Of a DNA stretch of 64,000 nt, positions 48,810-59,511 are shown in pieces. The translations under genes were made by a program, and so were the position numbers. The notes below the pieces were generated by a model, which saw nothing but the letters and a program-made list of their open reading frames with translations, made no database searches and was not told the DNA's origin. The stretch is from Viola odorata. Lineage: Eukaryota; Streptophyta; Magnoliopsida; Malpighiales; Violaceae. The DNA is taken from the NCBI GenBank assembly GCA_963691705.1, contig OY829544.1:9431501-9495500 (forward strand), read 5' to 3'. Position 1 is the first letter of the stretch. The number at the start of each line of letters is the position of its first letter.

Positions 48810-49534
48810 CCTGTAATGGGTTAGCACTTAAATATTAGGAAATAATCAAGCATTATTTAAGCAATATTACAACCACTAGTTCCCTCTCCTTTTTCAGCCA
48901 TAAAGGAATCTCACATATGGTCCACCACAAAGTGCAAAAACCACACTACAAAGTACAAATATCAACAGATAAAGAAGCAAATATAAAAGAGAAAAATGTG
49001 GAGTGAATAAAGAAAACCAACTAGCAATTGATTTATTCAACATCCAAATCGTATTGAATATGCATACACAAATATCAAGGCCACAGTTGTGTCATTAAGC
49101 TGTGAAAAAGACCCATCACTAACCTCGCAAATGCAGATGAAGACAAGGTATAAAGGGAGTCGATTTTTCCTTTTCTCTGTCCTTCGTTTGCTTCTTTCGG
49201 CTGGAAATGAAAAACGAGTCGGTCTATAAAATAGCCCACCTTCCGTTCTACGTCTACTGTTCTTCCTCTTCGTCTTCGCCTCTCCGTCTCTTCGTCTTCG
49301 TCTTCGCCTCTTCGTCCTCTACAAATGCTCTCAAACCCTAACGCAGTCGCCTCTCTCTCTTCACTCTCTATTTCTCTTTTTCAGATAATGCATCTGTTCT
49401 TGCCTCTTTTCTTTTTTTTTCTATTTCTCCGACGAGGGAAACAAAACGGATATTTTTTGGGTTTTGGGTTGTTTAAGTTTTTAAATTTTCATAAATTAAT
49501 TTCTGTTTCAAACCATTTAATTTAATTAAAACAG

Positions 49535-49730
49535 TACCGGTGACATGTTAAAGGAAAAGGAGGGAAACCGGTTATACTAAGTGGCATAGACGGTTCTGTG
49601 AGTCAAAGTGGACGGAGACCTTGCTTTGCTCGGTCAACGTAGTACAGGGGAGGTGTAGAGGGGTTTTTGAAGGATAGGGGAGGTTTTTGGTTTTCGCGGA
49701 TAGTACCGGGGTGCTTAAAGCTATTTCCCT
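49535..49730. repeat. Right terminal inverted repeat of the MULE
   Basis: This is the inverse of 43187-43382. A leader exon of the transposase gene probably starts within or just inside it. The minus strand reads GCGAG|GTTAGTG near 49127, a plausible leader donor. Confidence 0.9.
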
Positions 49731-49739
49731 TAATTTTAT

Positions 49740-51690
49740 TCGTAAGCAGCTAATCCTATAATAAAAAACTATAAATCGATGTGTATGAAAAAACTTTACA
49801 CAACACCAAACATAGTAGCTCTCGTTCGCTATAGAGAATTTAAACTGCGACAATACGTGTCTAATTGCTGTGTGTATTCTTACTGACTAGTTGATTTAGC
49901 TGTGGTTCTATCGATCTAGGTTTTGCTGAAAAGAAACTCGTAAATCTTTTAACTGATTAGTTATTAATCTTTAATGTTTCTACTACAATCAAGTATTTGG
50001 TTTCAAATAATGTTATTAAAAATATAATGAATTATTAAGTCTTAACCATTGTTAAAGTTAAGATAATTATTTGTATATGTAAATTTCAAAATTTCCTCTC
50101 TGTTTCTTTTGAATTGTCTTTTACAGTTTCACTAAATTGTTTAAAAAGAAAATTGATTATCTTTACTCATACATATATAACTTTTTTTTATTTGTCTTCT
50201 CAGAAAATAAGTACACGCGTAAAAATATAATCAACTTCCTCTCATTAACAATGTGTGATCTAGAATTAGGGATGACAGTAAGGTACGTCGAGGTCAGGTT
50301 TTACTCATCTCAACCTTTTACTCCGTGAACCCGGGTCGAGGGTTATCCGTTTCGGGGGCAATGTTCACTTCTTTTTTTGTCCAAAAATACTCAACAAGTC
50401 GAATAAATTACTACCCATTAGGTAGAAAAAATATTTTCTACTCTTACGCATGTGAGTGGAGAGGTCCATAAATGTGAAGTCTTTTTGGAATAATTATTGG
50501 TATTCCGTGCATCACCCTAGTAACATAAATGGTAGAGTTTACTATTAGTACTTCATATTTATATTTATAGTGACTCTCACCACTTAAATAAGTGAACGAT
50601 AAAATCAAAGAATGACAGTTCGGTTGTAGATTATCCATTTGGCGAGTAATATTCACTTTTGTTTTTGTCTAAGATACTCATCAAATAAGATAAATTACTA
50701 GTCACTAGGTAGCAAAATTCCAAGAATGCCAACCAACATGAGTGGTGCGGTTACACACCAACGGGATCTATAAATGTGAACTCTTTTTGGGGTAATTATT
50801 GAGTAGTCGTAGAATGTCACATTATACACATAAGTGGTGGAGTTTACTACTAATACCCCCACATTTATGGTAAATCTCATCATTTATGTGAGCAAGGTAG
50901 AAAGTGTGACATGATATTCTGAGAGTATTCCGTAACTTTTGATTATTGTGGAGTAATTATTATGAGTAGTGCTAAACATACTAACAAATCTTACAAACTT
51001 TTCATACTTACTAATGTGTTAAAATATAGGTGATATACATTAATTCACTCGAGGGCCCCATCACTTAAAGCATATCATTCAGATTTTTACACACCAATTA
51101 GTATAAAAAGTTTGTAGAATTTGTTAATATGTGAAATATTTTTCATTTATTATTGGTTAGTTATAGAATATCACATCATATGTTATACCCCGATCAAACA
51201 AATAGTATGAGTGAGGTATTAAGTGTGACGTGACAATTCAATAATATTCAGTAACTTTTGGTCCTTGTGGGTAAGTTAGGCATTACGGGAAGAATCACTC
51301 CAATTATAACAAACTGATCATGGTTGTTAGTCGTAACCAAGAGGGAAGAGCATGAACAGGTGACTGACGGTCGGGTTTGGGTCAATCCACGAAAACCACA
51401 TCGGAGCCAGTCTTGGGTAAACGTGACAAGTGCATGGTGGTGGGATCTAATAACTAATACTCCTGCCGCCCATAAAAAAGATTGATTTTTCGACATAGAA
51501 AATGTCGCATTTGTATTTTCAAGAGAAAATTATAATTACTAAATACTATCTTTGTATTTTTTTTTTGGCTTATTTAGGATGACAATTAATAGAAAATGAT
51601 GTTTGTGGACTTATTTTCGGTGATTAATATTTTCTTAAAGAGTCTTTTTTTTATGACAAGGAGAGTATACATTAGCTATTAATTGACATT
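49740..51690. other. Intergenic DNA with a diverged duplication
   Basis: No gene is seen. Two diverged direct copies of about 300 bp occupy roughly 50340-50640 and 50640-50900. Shared landmarks are GTTATCC/GATTATCC, ATAAATGTGAA.TCTTTTTGG and AGTTTACTA. Sequence near 50268-50345 resembles a worn hAT end. Confidence 0.4.
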
Positions 51691-51701
51691 TAGCTCGCGG
51701 C

Positions 51702-53199
51702 TTAATGACTTAAAACCCGTTGTACTTTAATGTTTTGTTTAATTACCTCATGTACAAATTGTTTGTTTAATAACCCTTGTACACAATTTTTTTTGTTTAA
51801 TTATCCTCTACAGTTACGGAATGTTGATCTATCACGTTTTTCGTTAAGAAAAAAATGTCACGTCAGTGTGCCACCAGATGCCACCTTGGATAAAAAATAT
51901 ATATTTATAAAAGAACCTAGAAATTAGAAAATCTATTCTTTCTTTTTTTATCATCAACATCATCATCACCTTCCATCTCCAATTTCCTCTTCTCTTTCCG
52001 CTCCTTCGTCGAGCACTACTCTCTCCTGCTCACCTCCTTCATCGACCGCGATCCTTCTATTCCTTCCTTCCTCTCCCGCCTCGACCTCTCCACTGCCCTC
52101 GTCGCCGTCCACCGCCATCGTCACCACTGAAAACTAGAAATCAAGATCTATGGATAGGAATCATGGAGTTATAGTTTTTTTTTTTTGTTAAATTTCAGGT
52201 TGCGATTGTGTCTGAGTTGGTTTAGTCAGGAAAAGCTTATGATAACTGATGATGTATTATCCATTCATGAGTCTTGGTGTCTTGGCTATGATTCGTGGGT
52301 TGATTGTGTCTGAGCTAGTTTGGTATTTTGGCTATGATTTGGATTGTGTCTGAGCTAGTTTGGTGTTTTGGCTATGATTCGTGGCTATGATTGGTGGTGG
52401 TGGTGGTGGTGTTACTCTGGTGGGGAGGAGGAAGAAGGCTTGATTTACATTTTTTTCTAGTTTTAGGCCTCTGATTTGAGTTGCTCTGTTTTATTGAGAA
52501 TTTTGGATCTTGATTAACATTTTAATTTCCTGCACTTTTGGTGAGCATACAAGGAAGTTATTCGGAAGCAATCGAAAGAGCGATTGAAGGTGAACGAGAT
52601 GCTGATGAGCTTGTTGTTCAATTTGGATTACTTTTTAGTTTGTTTTATACCAACTCTTGTACCAAATCTCAAATCAACCACGCCTCGTTAAAATTGGCTT
52701 TTTATCTTTATTATAGAGATCCATGCGACATGATCATAGATATGAAATTAGTTAAAGATTTCTAGATTATTGTACTTAAAAAATGAACTTATAATCAATT
52801 TTATGTTTCTTATGCAAATTTGCAAAGAATTGTGATGAGAGAGATTCCTAAATGTTGAAAATGAAAGAGAATCCCTTTAGTCGAAGTCGGAAATAATGGT
52901 ACCGACTATACCAAATTCAACTTTTGGGAAGAAGACGGCGTGCAAGGGGAAGAAGATTGTGCGCACCTCTTTTATTTATGAAAAAATTAAAACAAATAAG
53001 ATTAAGACTTGACGTGGCATCAGGTGGCACACTAACGTGACAATTTTTTTTAACGAAAAATGTGACAGCTCAACATTCCGCAACGACAGTGAGTAATTAA
53101 ACAAAAAAGACTGAGTACAGGGGGTAATTAAACAAACAATTAGTACAGGAAGTAATTAAACAAGACATTAAAGTACATAGAGGTTTTAAGTCATTAAGC
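51702..53199. mobile_element. MULE-type foldback element carrying gene-like sequence, 1.5 kb
   Basis: Inverted ends of about 200 bp start TTAATGACTTAAAACC on the left and are matched, inverted, at 53199. They are about 80% alike and each contains three direct sub-repeats built on TTGTTTAATTA. The flanks GCTCGCGGC and GCTCGCTGA match at seven of nine positions, so a decayed 9-bp duplication is likely. The interior has a GC-richer, coding-like stretch (about 51985-52130) and a second fragment near 52548. This is the layout of a Pack-MULE. Confidence 0.6.
52548..52635 (+). pseudogene. BAG-domain-like gene fragment inside the foldback element
   Basis: One frame reads YKEVIRKQSKERLKVNEMLM and continues SLLFNLD before running into AT-rich sequence. 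The spacing of charged residues followed by a MSLL..LD pattern resembles the start of a plant BAG domain (BAG5 type). This is from memory and weak. Another frame is also open here, so the fragment may come from a different gene. Confidence 0.3.
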
Positions 53200-53519
53200 T
53201 CGCTGATTATTCATGGGGAGCTACTATTTCCACACCATTAGTGTTTATCTCCACACCACAAAACTTAATTTATTTCTATTTTTTTAAAATTAATATTTTT
53301 GTTGTAGTATTTTTGTCTTTAAAAGATGTGGGATAGAAGAACAAAAATTAGGATCTGGCTCTTTTAATTTTCCTTATAACATAACCAGTCATGTTAAAAG
53401 AATCTGAGTCATCCAATAAAATTGGACAGATGAGATTAAGAGGCCAAATAATAAATGAGATTTTGTTGACGTGGCTAACGGTGGACTTATAAACCACGGT
53501 TAACTTCTATTTTTGTTAA

Positions 53520-53805
53520 TTAATTCATTTTTTTTCTTTTTGTAGAGAATAGAAGAAGCCAGAAAATGATTTGCAGAGAACAGAAGAAGAACCTTAATTT
53601 CGAACGAAGAATGATTTGCAGAGAATGAGGGAAGTCAGGAAACGATTTGCAGAGATTGCAGAGAACAGAAGAAGAACGATTTACAGAGTTTGCAGAAAAG
53701 AAAAGAAGAACGATTTGTAGAGAATGAGGATGAGTTGCAGAGAGCAGAAGCTAGAATGGAGGAGAGGTCCATGAGATTTGCAGAGAACGATTTCCAATAA
53801 TTCTT
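53520..53805 (+). repeat. Degenerate purine-rich repeat
   Basis: ATTTGCAGAGA or a close variant occurs about six times, together with AACAGAAGAAGAAC, at irregular spacings of roughly 25-60 bases. It has no sustained frame and no known motif. Confidence 0.5.
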
Positions 53806-56800
53806 AATTTAATTGGATGTACCCATCTTTTTTTTCTTTACTTAATGCCTGTTTGGAAAACAGGTTTGGGTTGCAGAAGTTGGTTTCAAAACCAAAAAGC
53901 TGGGTTGGGTTGTTTGGTGAACTCTTTTTCAAACCAAGCTTCCCAAGAAGCTTGAGTTCAAAACCAAGAAAAACCTTGGTTTTTAGAAGGAGCAAATTGC
54001 TCCAGCACAAAACCAATGGTTTTGAGTAGAGGACGGGAAGCTGCTCTTATATTTTTTTGGACAAAAATATTGAGGGTATTCCTCCATAATTACAAGTATA
54101 CCAGGTATAAATAAACCAAAAAACAGCCATCCTCCTCATTCTCTTTCGTCAAACGAGCTCTCCAACCCGCACTCCCTCTTCTCCAAATCGATTTCTTCTT
54201 CATTTTCCACCCAAATCGTACCCAAATTCTCTCCAAATTTCACTGATTAATCCTTACATCTATACAAACAAAACCCATTAATCAATTTCACAAATCATCC
54301 GCCAAATCTTCCCAAAATGGAAAATCCCATCACGTAGTTTTGATTTTAGGTTTTGGGTTTGGTAGGGGTGGTCGGCCTGGTCTCGGTCTCGTTTGTTCCT
54401 CCTTTTCCAGATTGATGATCAGTACCTCCTTCCACTTGATCTTGCCTTACTCTAACTGACGTAATTGGAGAGCAGGACACGACAATTGGAGAGTTCTGTA
54501 GATGAACTGAAAGTGGCTGTTGGGAATAATCATGGAAGCGGTGATGGGAAGATGAGGTAACTCGAGAATATTCTCAGTGAGGTAATTGGATTGTTGTCTG
54601 TTCATACTTGGTGGTGTTTTGTTTGGCATTTCCGTAGAGCACATCCGGCATTGATTTCCCTTTGGTATAGAGTAATTTGCTAGAAATTATGGAAGCAGTT
54701 GAAGAATTTTTAATATGCCCATATATGGTTTTGTGACATTTAGGAAAGGAAACATACGCTGAATTTGTTCACTGATGTGTTGTCGAAGCACATACAAAAA
54801 TAATAATAAAACCTGCAGTCAATGTGCACAACAAATTGTGTATAATGGTAACAGGATCGAACACAGGGATTAAGGGACCAATACTCAATTCAATTTGACA
54901 AACTAAATAATCCAAGCAACAAGTAACGAAGGGGGGTTTTGAATGGTTGTTTGATTAATCTAATTATTAACTACGAAAGTAATAACAACTAGTGGCAAAG
55001 AGCAATAGAAGTAATAAGAAATCAGAAGAGACAAGGGTTCTCAGTAAGAATACGAATCCGGTTGCAATTATGGTCAGCCGGTCATTGGCGTAAGCATCGT
55101 CTACCCCGAGCTGATAGACACTATAGGGACCAGGTACGCTTAGGTCCCCTGCTTACCTTCGTAGTAGAAGTTATCCCAAGGTACGCTTATGGGTTAACCT
55201 TGACAGTCCGCCGTCCTCCAAGGTACGCTTATGGAGGCAACACTCAGATGCCCATGAAGAAGAGGTAAGATGCGTCTAGGGCGAGACACTCGGTACGCTT
55301 GAGGCTCTACCCTAACGACTTGCCCAATCCAACTGGGGGATACCAGGTTTCCAGTCAGGACCAATATGGTTATCTGCTCTACCCTGCAGCTTCGCGTTAG
55401 GTATAACAACAGGGACGATTATAATTAATCTAGTTCAATTAATAGGTGATCAGGCTACTAATTACCCTAGGTAATTTGACAACTAATTATTGAATCAAGA
55501 GGATACCAACACAGGATTTATGAAGTACAATCTGACCTCACGGCTTCCCTTGCAACCTTCAATCGACTCTTACCAAGAACGGAGAGATTTAGACACACAT
55601 ATTAAAAGTAAAAACGAATAAATAAATAAATTGCATAATTAAATAAAAGAGATGAAGAAGAAATAAATCCTGATTATTACCGGCCGGAGCAACTGCTCCG
55701 GTTTATTGAAGGGAAAAACAGAGATTGCCGTAGGCAGTGGTGGTGAAAAGTTAGCGGGAGAGAAGAAGAGAAGAGAAGAACTACTAAAAACCTAATTACT
55801 AAAGTATTTATATGCTTATTACAAATTAAACTCCTAATCTAATTTGAATTCAACTCCCCAAAGGACTTCTACTGCGATTGGGACTTCTGGCGCCTTAATT
55901 GAGCAGATCCGATATTTTTCCTTTATTGCGCTAGTTTCCTTTTCTCGCTAGGACACTGCTGCTTTCCGCGAACGTCCAGCTGCTCGGCCTAGCTGCTCCA
56001 ATGTATCCAAAAAGTGATAGAAAACGTTCCTTTTCGTATTTTCCTCTTAATTTGCCCAAATCTGCCAAAAGTGAATAAACACAGTAACATAAGTAGCATT
56101 ATGATCTAAAAAGGCACATAAAAGAGGGAAGAATTATGGACATAAAACGCTCTATCATTCACTCATTTCATTTCAAAGTATCTGGTTTTATACTTGAAAT
56201 AGGAGGATTTATTCAACAGTGTTTTGCATACTTTTATATTGTAGAGGTTATGATCATTTGATATGAGCTCTGGCATGAAGCATAGAGAAGAGAGTATTCT
56301 GGTGATCTTAGATGTAGGAATACTTTGGTGGTTGTTGGAAAAGCGGTCGTCATTGTGCATTGACTTTGTCAGATGGTTTTGGGTACTGCAATACAACAGT
56401 AATATTGATTCGTAAGCAGAAGCATAAACATTTAGTAACAATGACTAGAATCCATCATAAATTTGTCTTGATAATTAACTGTACCCAATATTCTTGTGTG
56501 GTTAATAGCTTTCTGTTTTCTACTTGTGCTACGTAGGATATTTGTCTACTATCATGTTTTGGAGTATGAAAAGAAAACTTGTTTGTTCCTTTTTTGATAT
56601 TTGAAACTAAAAGCACATGAATAGCTGTTTTCATTTCTGAAAAAAAAAAAACCTCCAATGGTTCTGAAGGTTGAATGGGTATAGTGTGTTTCTTATCCAA
56701 AGTTGTTAACAGGAATAGTTACCTTCTATGTGTAAGAGCTTGATTCATGAAAATAACATGGCCTTACTCTAACAGATTAGCATATAAGTACAAAAGAGAG

Positions 56801-57600
56801 GAGAGGAAAGGTTTTCTGATGTTTTTTGCAATATGTTTGTTACGAATTTGGTTCGTTTCATTCTTTTGTACTATATTATTTTGTTTCCTGTTTCTTATAT
56901 CTTGATGGGTTTGTTTTGGTTTTGTATTTTTTCTAAACAAATTTGTGTCTTTCTTTTTTCTTCAATTAAATTCTGAACTGAGACTGCCTCTGTTTGGTTA
57001 TGCTGCCTGAATCCAAAAGCAGATAAAGTTGGTCTGCCTTTTTAAGCTGAATCAATCAAAAAGGTGATGCATTGTTTGCTAATTCATGTTTTTTATACTA
57101 TAAATTTGTTTCTTTTTTTTGCACTTTTTTGGGGTTGTGTGTATATATTGGGATCTGTTTTCTTCTCAGATCTCTGATATTCCTTTATTTTGGTTTCTGT
57201 TCTGCTACATTAGTTTCTAGTGATGCTGCGTTTTGTCTCTTTTCTGGGCTGGTTGAGTGCCATTTTGTTTGTTAGCGAGTTGTGTTTGCTGGTGTGCCGC
57301 AGCTGTGCTGCGTTTGTTTCTTTTTCTGGGCTGGCTGAGTGCCAGTTTGGTTGCTAGCGAGTTGTGGTTGCTGGTGTGCAGCAGCTGTGCTGCGTTTGTT
57401 TCTTTCCTGGGCTGGTTGAGTGCCAGTTTGGGTGTTAGCGTGTTGTGTTTGTTGCTGGGCAGCAGCTGTGCTGCGTCTGTTCTCTTTTCTGGGTTGGTTG
57501 TTGCCAGCTTGGATGCTCGTCATGGTTGTATTTGGTATCTTGTTTATTGACCTTAATGTGGTTTAAGCAATTCTAATGAGGCTGCTTCTTTTTGACATGT
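53806..57600. other. Repeat-rich non-genic stretch
   Basis: Sequence from 53842 (TTAATGCCTGTTTGG) resembles the end of a PIF/Harbinger- or hAT-like element. An exon-like piece at about 54466-54545 reads RQLESSVDELKVAVGNN in one frame and is followed by a GTAACT donor; I cannot name it. From 54800 to 56130 lies a low-frame, structured repeat beginning near CAATGTGCACAACAAATTG and GGATCGAACACAGGG, a pattern I have seen as a dispersed plant repeat. GGTACGCTT occurs four times at 55133-55300. A 16-base inverted repeat around CCGGAGCAACTGCTCCGG lies at about 55685. The rest is AT-rich. Confidence 0.4.
57236..57515 (+). repeat. 82-bp tandem repeat, about 3.4 units
   Basis: TGGGCTGG (TGGGTTGG in the last unit) begins units at 57245, 57327, 57408 and 57490, with periods of 82, 81 and 82 bp. 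Each unit also carries GAGTGCCA, TGTTGTG-type sequence and GCAGCTGTGCTGCGT. The period is not a multiple of three, so the long frames across it are artefacts of low stop density. Confidence 0.8.
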
Positions 57601-57609
57601 GGAATTCAG

Positions 57610-57789
57610 TGTAAAAGAGAAGGTCTTCTACAAAAGATTAAAGATGAAGAAGGTGAAGGATGCAACATTTATGGATTCTTGGAAGTTAACAAGGTGGCTG
57701 GAAATTTTCATTTTGCACCAGTGAAGAGTTTTCAACAATCAAATGTCCATGTACATGATCTGCTGGCATTTCAAATGGACAGTTTTAAT
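57610..57789 (+). pseudogene. PDIL5-4: Orphan exon of a PDIL5-4 / ERV-type protein disulfide isomerase
   Basis: Sixty codons lie between an ATTCAG acceptor and an AAT|GTAAGA donor. They include KIKDEEGEGCNIYGFLEVNK and SFQQSNVHVHDLLAFQ, which I recognise from the luminal part of plant PDIL5-4 (thioredoxin plus ERV41/46-type domain, early secretory pathway). Two departures, VKSF for GKSF and QMDS for QKDS, suggest relaxed constraint. None of the neighbouring exons of that gene is visible within several kilobases on either side. This is therefore a captured or left-behind exon rather than a working gene. Confidence 0.75.
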
Positions 57790-57899
57790 GTAAGATTTGG
57801 TCCTACTCATTCTGGACAACTTGTATAGATTGAACATCTATTTTACAACTTGTAGATTTGTTAATGAATTCATTCTTTCCTCATTTTCCTAAAAAAAAA

Positions 57900-58990
57900 A
57901 CAGTACTAGCTTCATCATTCTTCTCTTCTTCCATTACCAGCTTTCTTCTTCAGCCATCCAAGCATATCAAAATCTCCACTCCTGCATTTTCCAACTAAAA
58001 TGCATACAGGAAGAAAAGAAAAGAAAGAAAAATACATCAAAATATAATAATTTTCAGATTATTAAAAAAAATGTTTATATATAATAATGTTTTTTAAATA
58101 CAAGTAAAAAAATTAATAAATGTGTCACAACTAATATTTAAATATGTTACTTTCATTGTATAAAGAAATAAATTAATTTAAATAATCTATATATATATAC
58201 TAAAAAATATTAATTATAATGTCAAAAATAAATTGTGTCCTTTATAGTCATTTTATATAAGATTGGATATCAATTAGTTAGTGACAATACCAAAATAAAA
58301 AATAAGATCCTAATATTTTAAATATTTAGTAGAGTATTTTAATAATTGAACCATATGGTAAATATTGTAATGTTACTTACCAAATTTTATGTTTATTTGA
58401 ATAATATGACAGAGTCAAAGTAGAAATTCATATGTTACATTAATTTCTTAAAAAATTAAATAAATATTATTGATGTATTCGCATAAAAAAAAGTAACTCA
58501 ATAGGTAATAGATTAATGATCAATAGATAATTGTGATTTTATATCTGTAAAATTTTAAAATAGTGCTCAATATTTAACTTTATTTAATAAAATGTTAATT
58601 ATTTGTTTAAAGAAATAGATTGATTTAAATAATCTATATACATATTAAAAAATATTAATTTTAATGCTTGAAATAAATTGTGTCCTTTATAGTTAAAATT
58701 GCAGCTTTTAAAAAATTATAGTTAAATTATTTGTTTAGAAAAAAAGATTGAATTAAATCGTGTAAATAAATAACATTAAAAATGACTGATGCCCTTTATA
58801 GTCATTTTACACTCAAACCATAGTTCTAAAAGCAGTGTTTACCAAACACCAAAAATAAATTCTCGTTTCCCACCGCACTTTTAAGAAATGTTTACCGAAC
58901 AACGTCTTAGCTTTTCCAGAAGTACTTTTCCCACAGCACTTTTCCCACAACACTTTTCGGATTAGAACCGCAACGCCAAACAAGCCCTTA
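57900..58990. other. AT-rich non-genic DNA ending in a transposon-like terminus
   Basis: Three diverged direct copies of a 90-130 bp AT-rich segment, each including CCTTTATAGT, lie near 58160-58260, 58610-58700 and 58735-58810. The right end (58820-58990, ending CCAAACAAGCCCTTA) looks like the inverted terminus of a hAT- or Harbinger-type element. I find no matching partner terminus with confidence. Confidence 0.35.
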
Positions 58991-59053
58991 GTACTTTCAC
59001 GTGAAGCTGAAAATCAATAGACTGAAACAAACAAGACAAATATTGGCGAATAC

Positions 59054-59236
59054 CTTGGTGGGATTATAAGATCCGCGACCCATTTGAATGAGAAGATGGG
59101 TATAACCTCTTCTTAACAACTCATCTTTAGCTTCCTTAGTATCCACCGCTCTCACAAGAGCATCGAACAATGTTGTACCCACAGTTACAAAAACCATTCT
59201 TTTCTCTTGCCTCACACCATCCACTATCTCTCCCAT
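59054..59236 (-). CDS. ALG13: ALG13-like first exon (partial gene or fragment)
   Basis: ATG at 59236 opens 61 codons to a CCAAG|GTATTC donor at 59054. The peptide contains VFVTVGTTLFDALV, RRGYTHLLIQMGRGSY and NPTK. These are the N-terminus of ALG13, the catalytic subunit of the UDP-GlcNAc transferase that adds the second sugar of the dolichol-linked N-glycan precursor on the cytosolic ER face. The next exons should lie at lower coordinates but are not recognisable down to about 57.8 kb or beyond. A transposon-like terminus begins only 60 bases downstream. Either the gene has been cut by an insertion, or the intron is very long, or this is a captured fragment. Confidence 0.65.
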
Positions 59237-59511
59237 CGGTCTGTGATTTCTTCAATCGTCACCGGCAACTACAATTTACAGCCGCTGACCAATGAAAAAA
59301 TAAATACACACTAAAGGAGAAAAGCCTCTCTTTGGATCCTTATATTGTTGGGTGATTGTGTTCGAGTAAGGTACGAGTTTGTGGCTGATGTTGATAGCAT
59401 TGGCAGCGGCGGAGCGCTGTCAGCTGGAGGGTGTGGCAAGGGTGAAGATGGCGTTTCCTGGCTTCTTCGGTTCTTTGGAAAAAGGAAAAAAAATAATTAA
59501 TTAACAAATAA

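Larger units (their letters stand above)
43187..49730. mobile_element. Apparently intact autonomous MULE, 6.5 kb
   Basis: The 196-bp terminal inverted repeats (43187-43382 and 49535-49730) differ at three positions. The shared end reads GGGAAATAGCTTTAAGCACC. The 9-bp duplication TAATTTTAT lies at 43178-43186 and 49731-49739. Inside are a four-exon MuDR-type transposase on the minus strand and a small GRF zinc-finger gene on the plus strand. Each starts near its own TIR and reads inward, so each TIR probably acts as a promoter. Just inside both TIR regions lie oppositely oriented GAAGAC-rich runs (about 43490-43595 and, as CTTCGTCTTCG, about 49260-49320). Intact genes, near-identical TIRs and a perfect duplication make recent activity likely. 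Confidence 0.93.

Noticed and set aside
53845..58987. A single 5.1-kb Harbinger-like element with ends ATGCCTGTTTGG and GGGCTTGTTTGG and TTA duplications
   Set aside because: Only about ten terminal bases agree and the subterminal sequences differ. TTA matches are frequent by chance in AT-rich DNA. Two unrelated elements are at least as likely.
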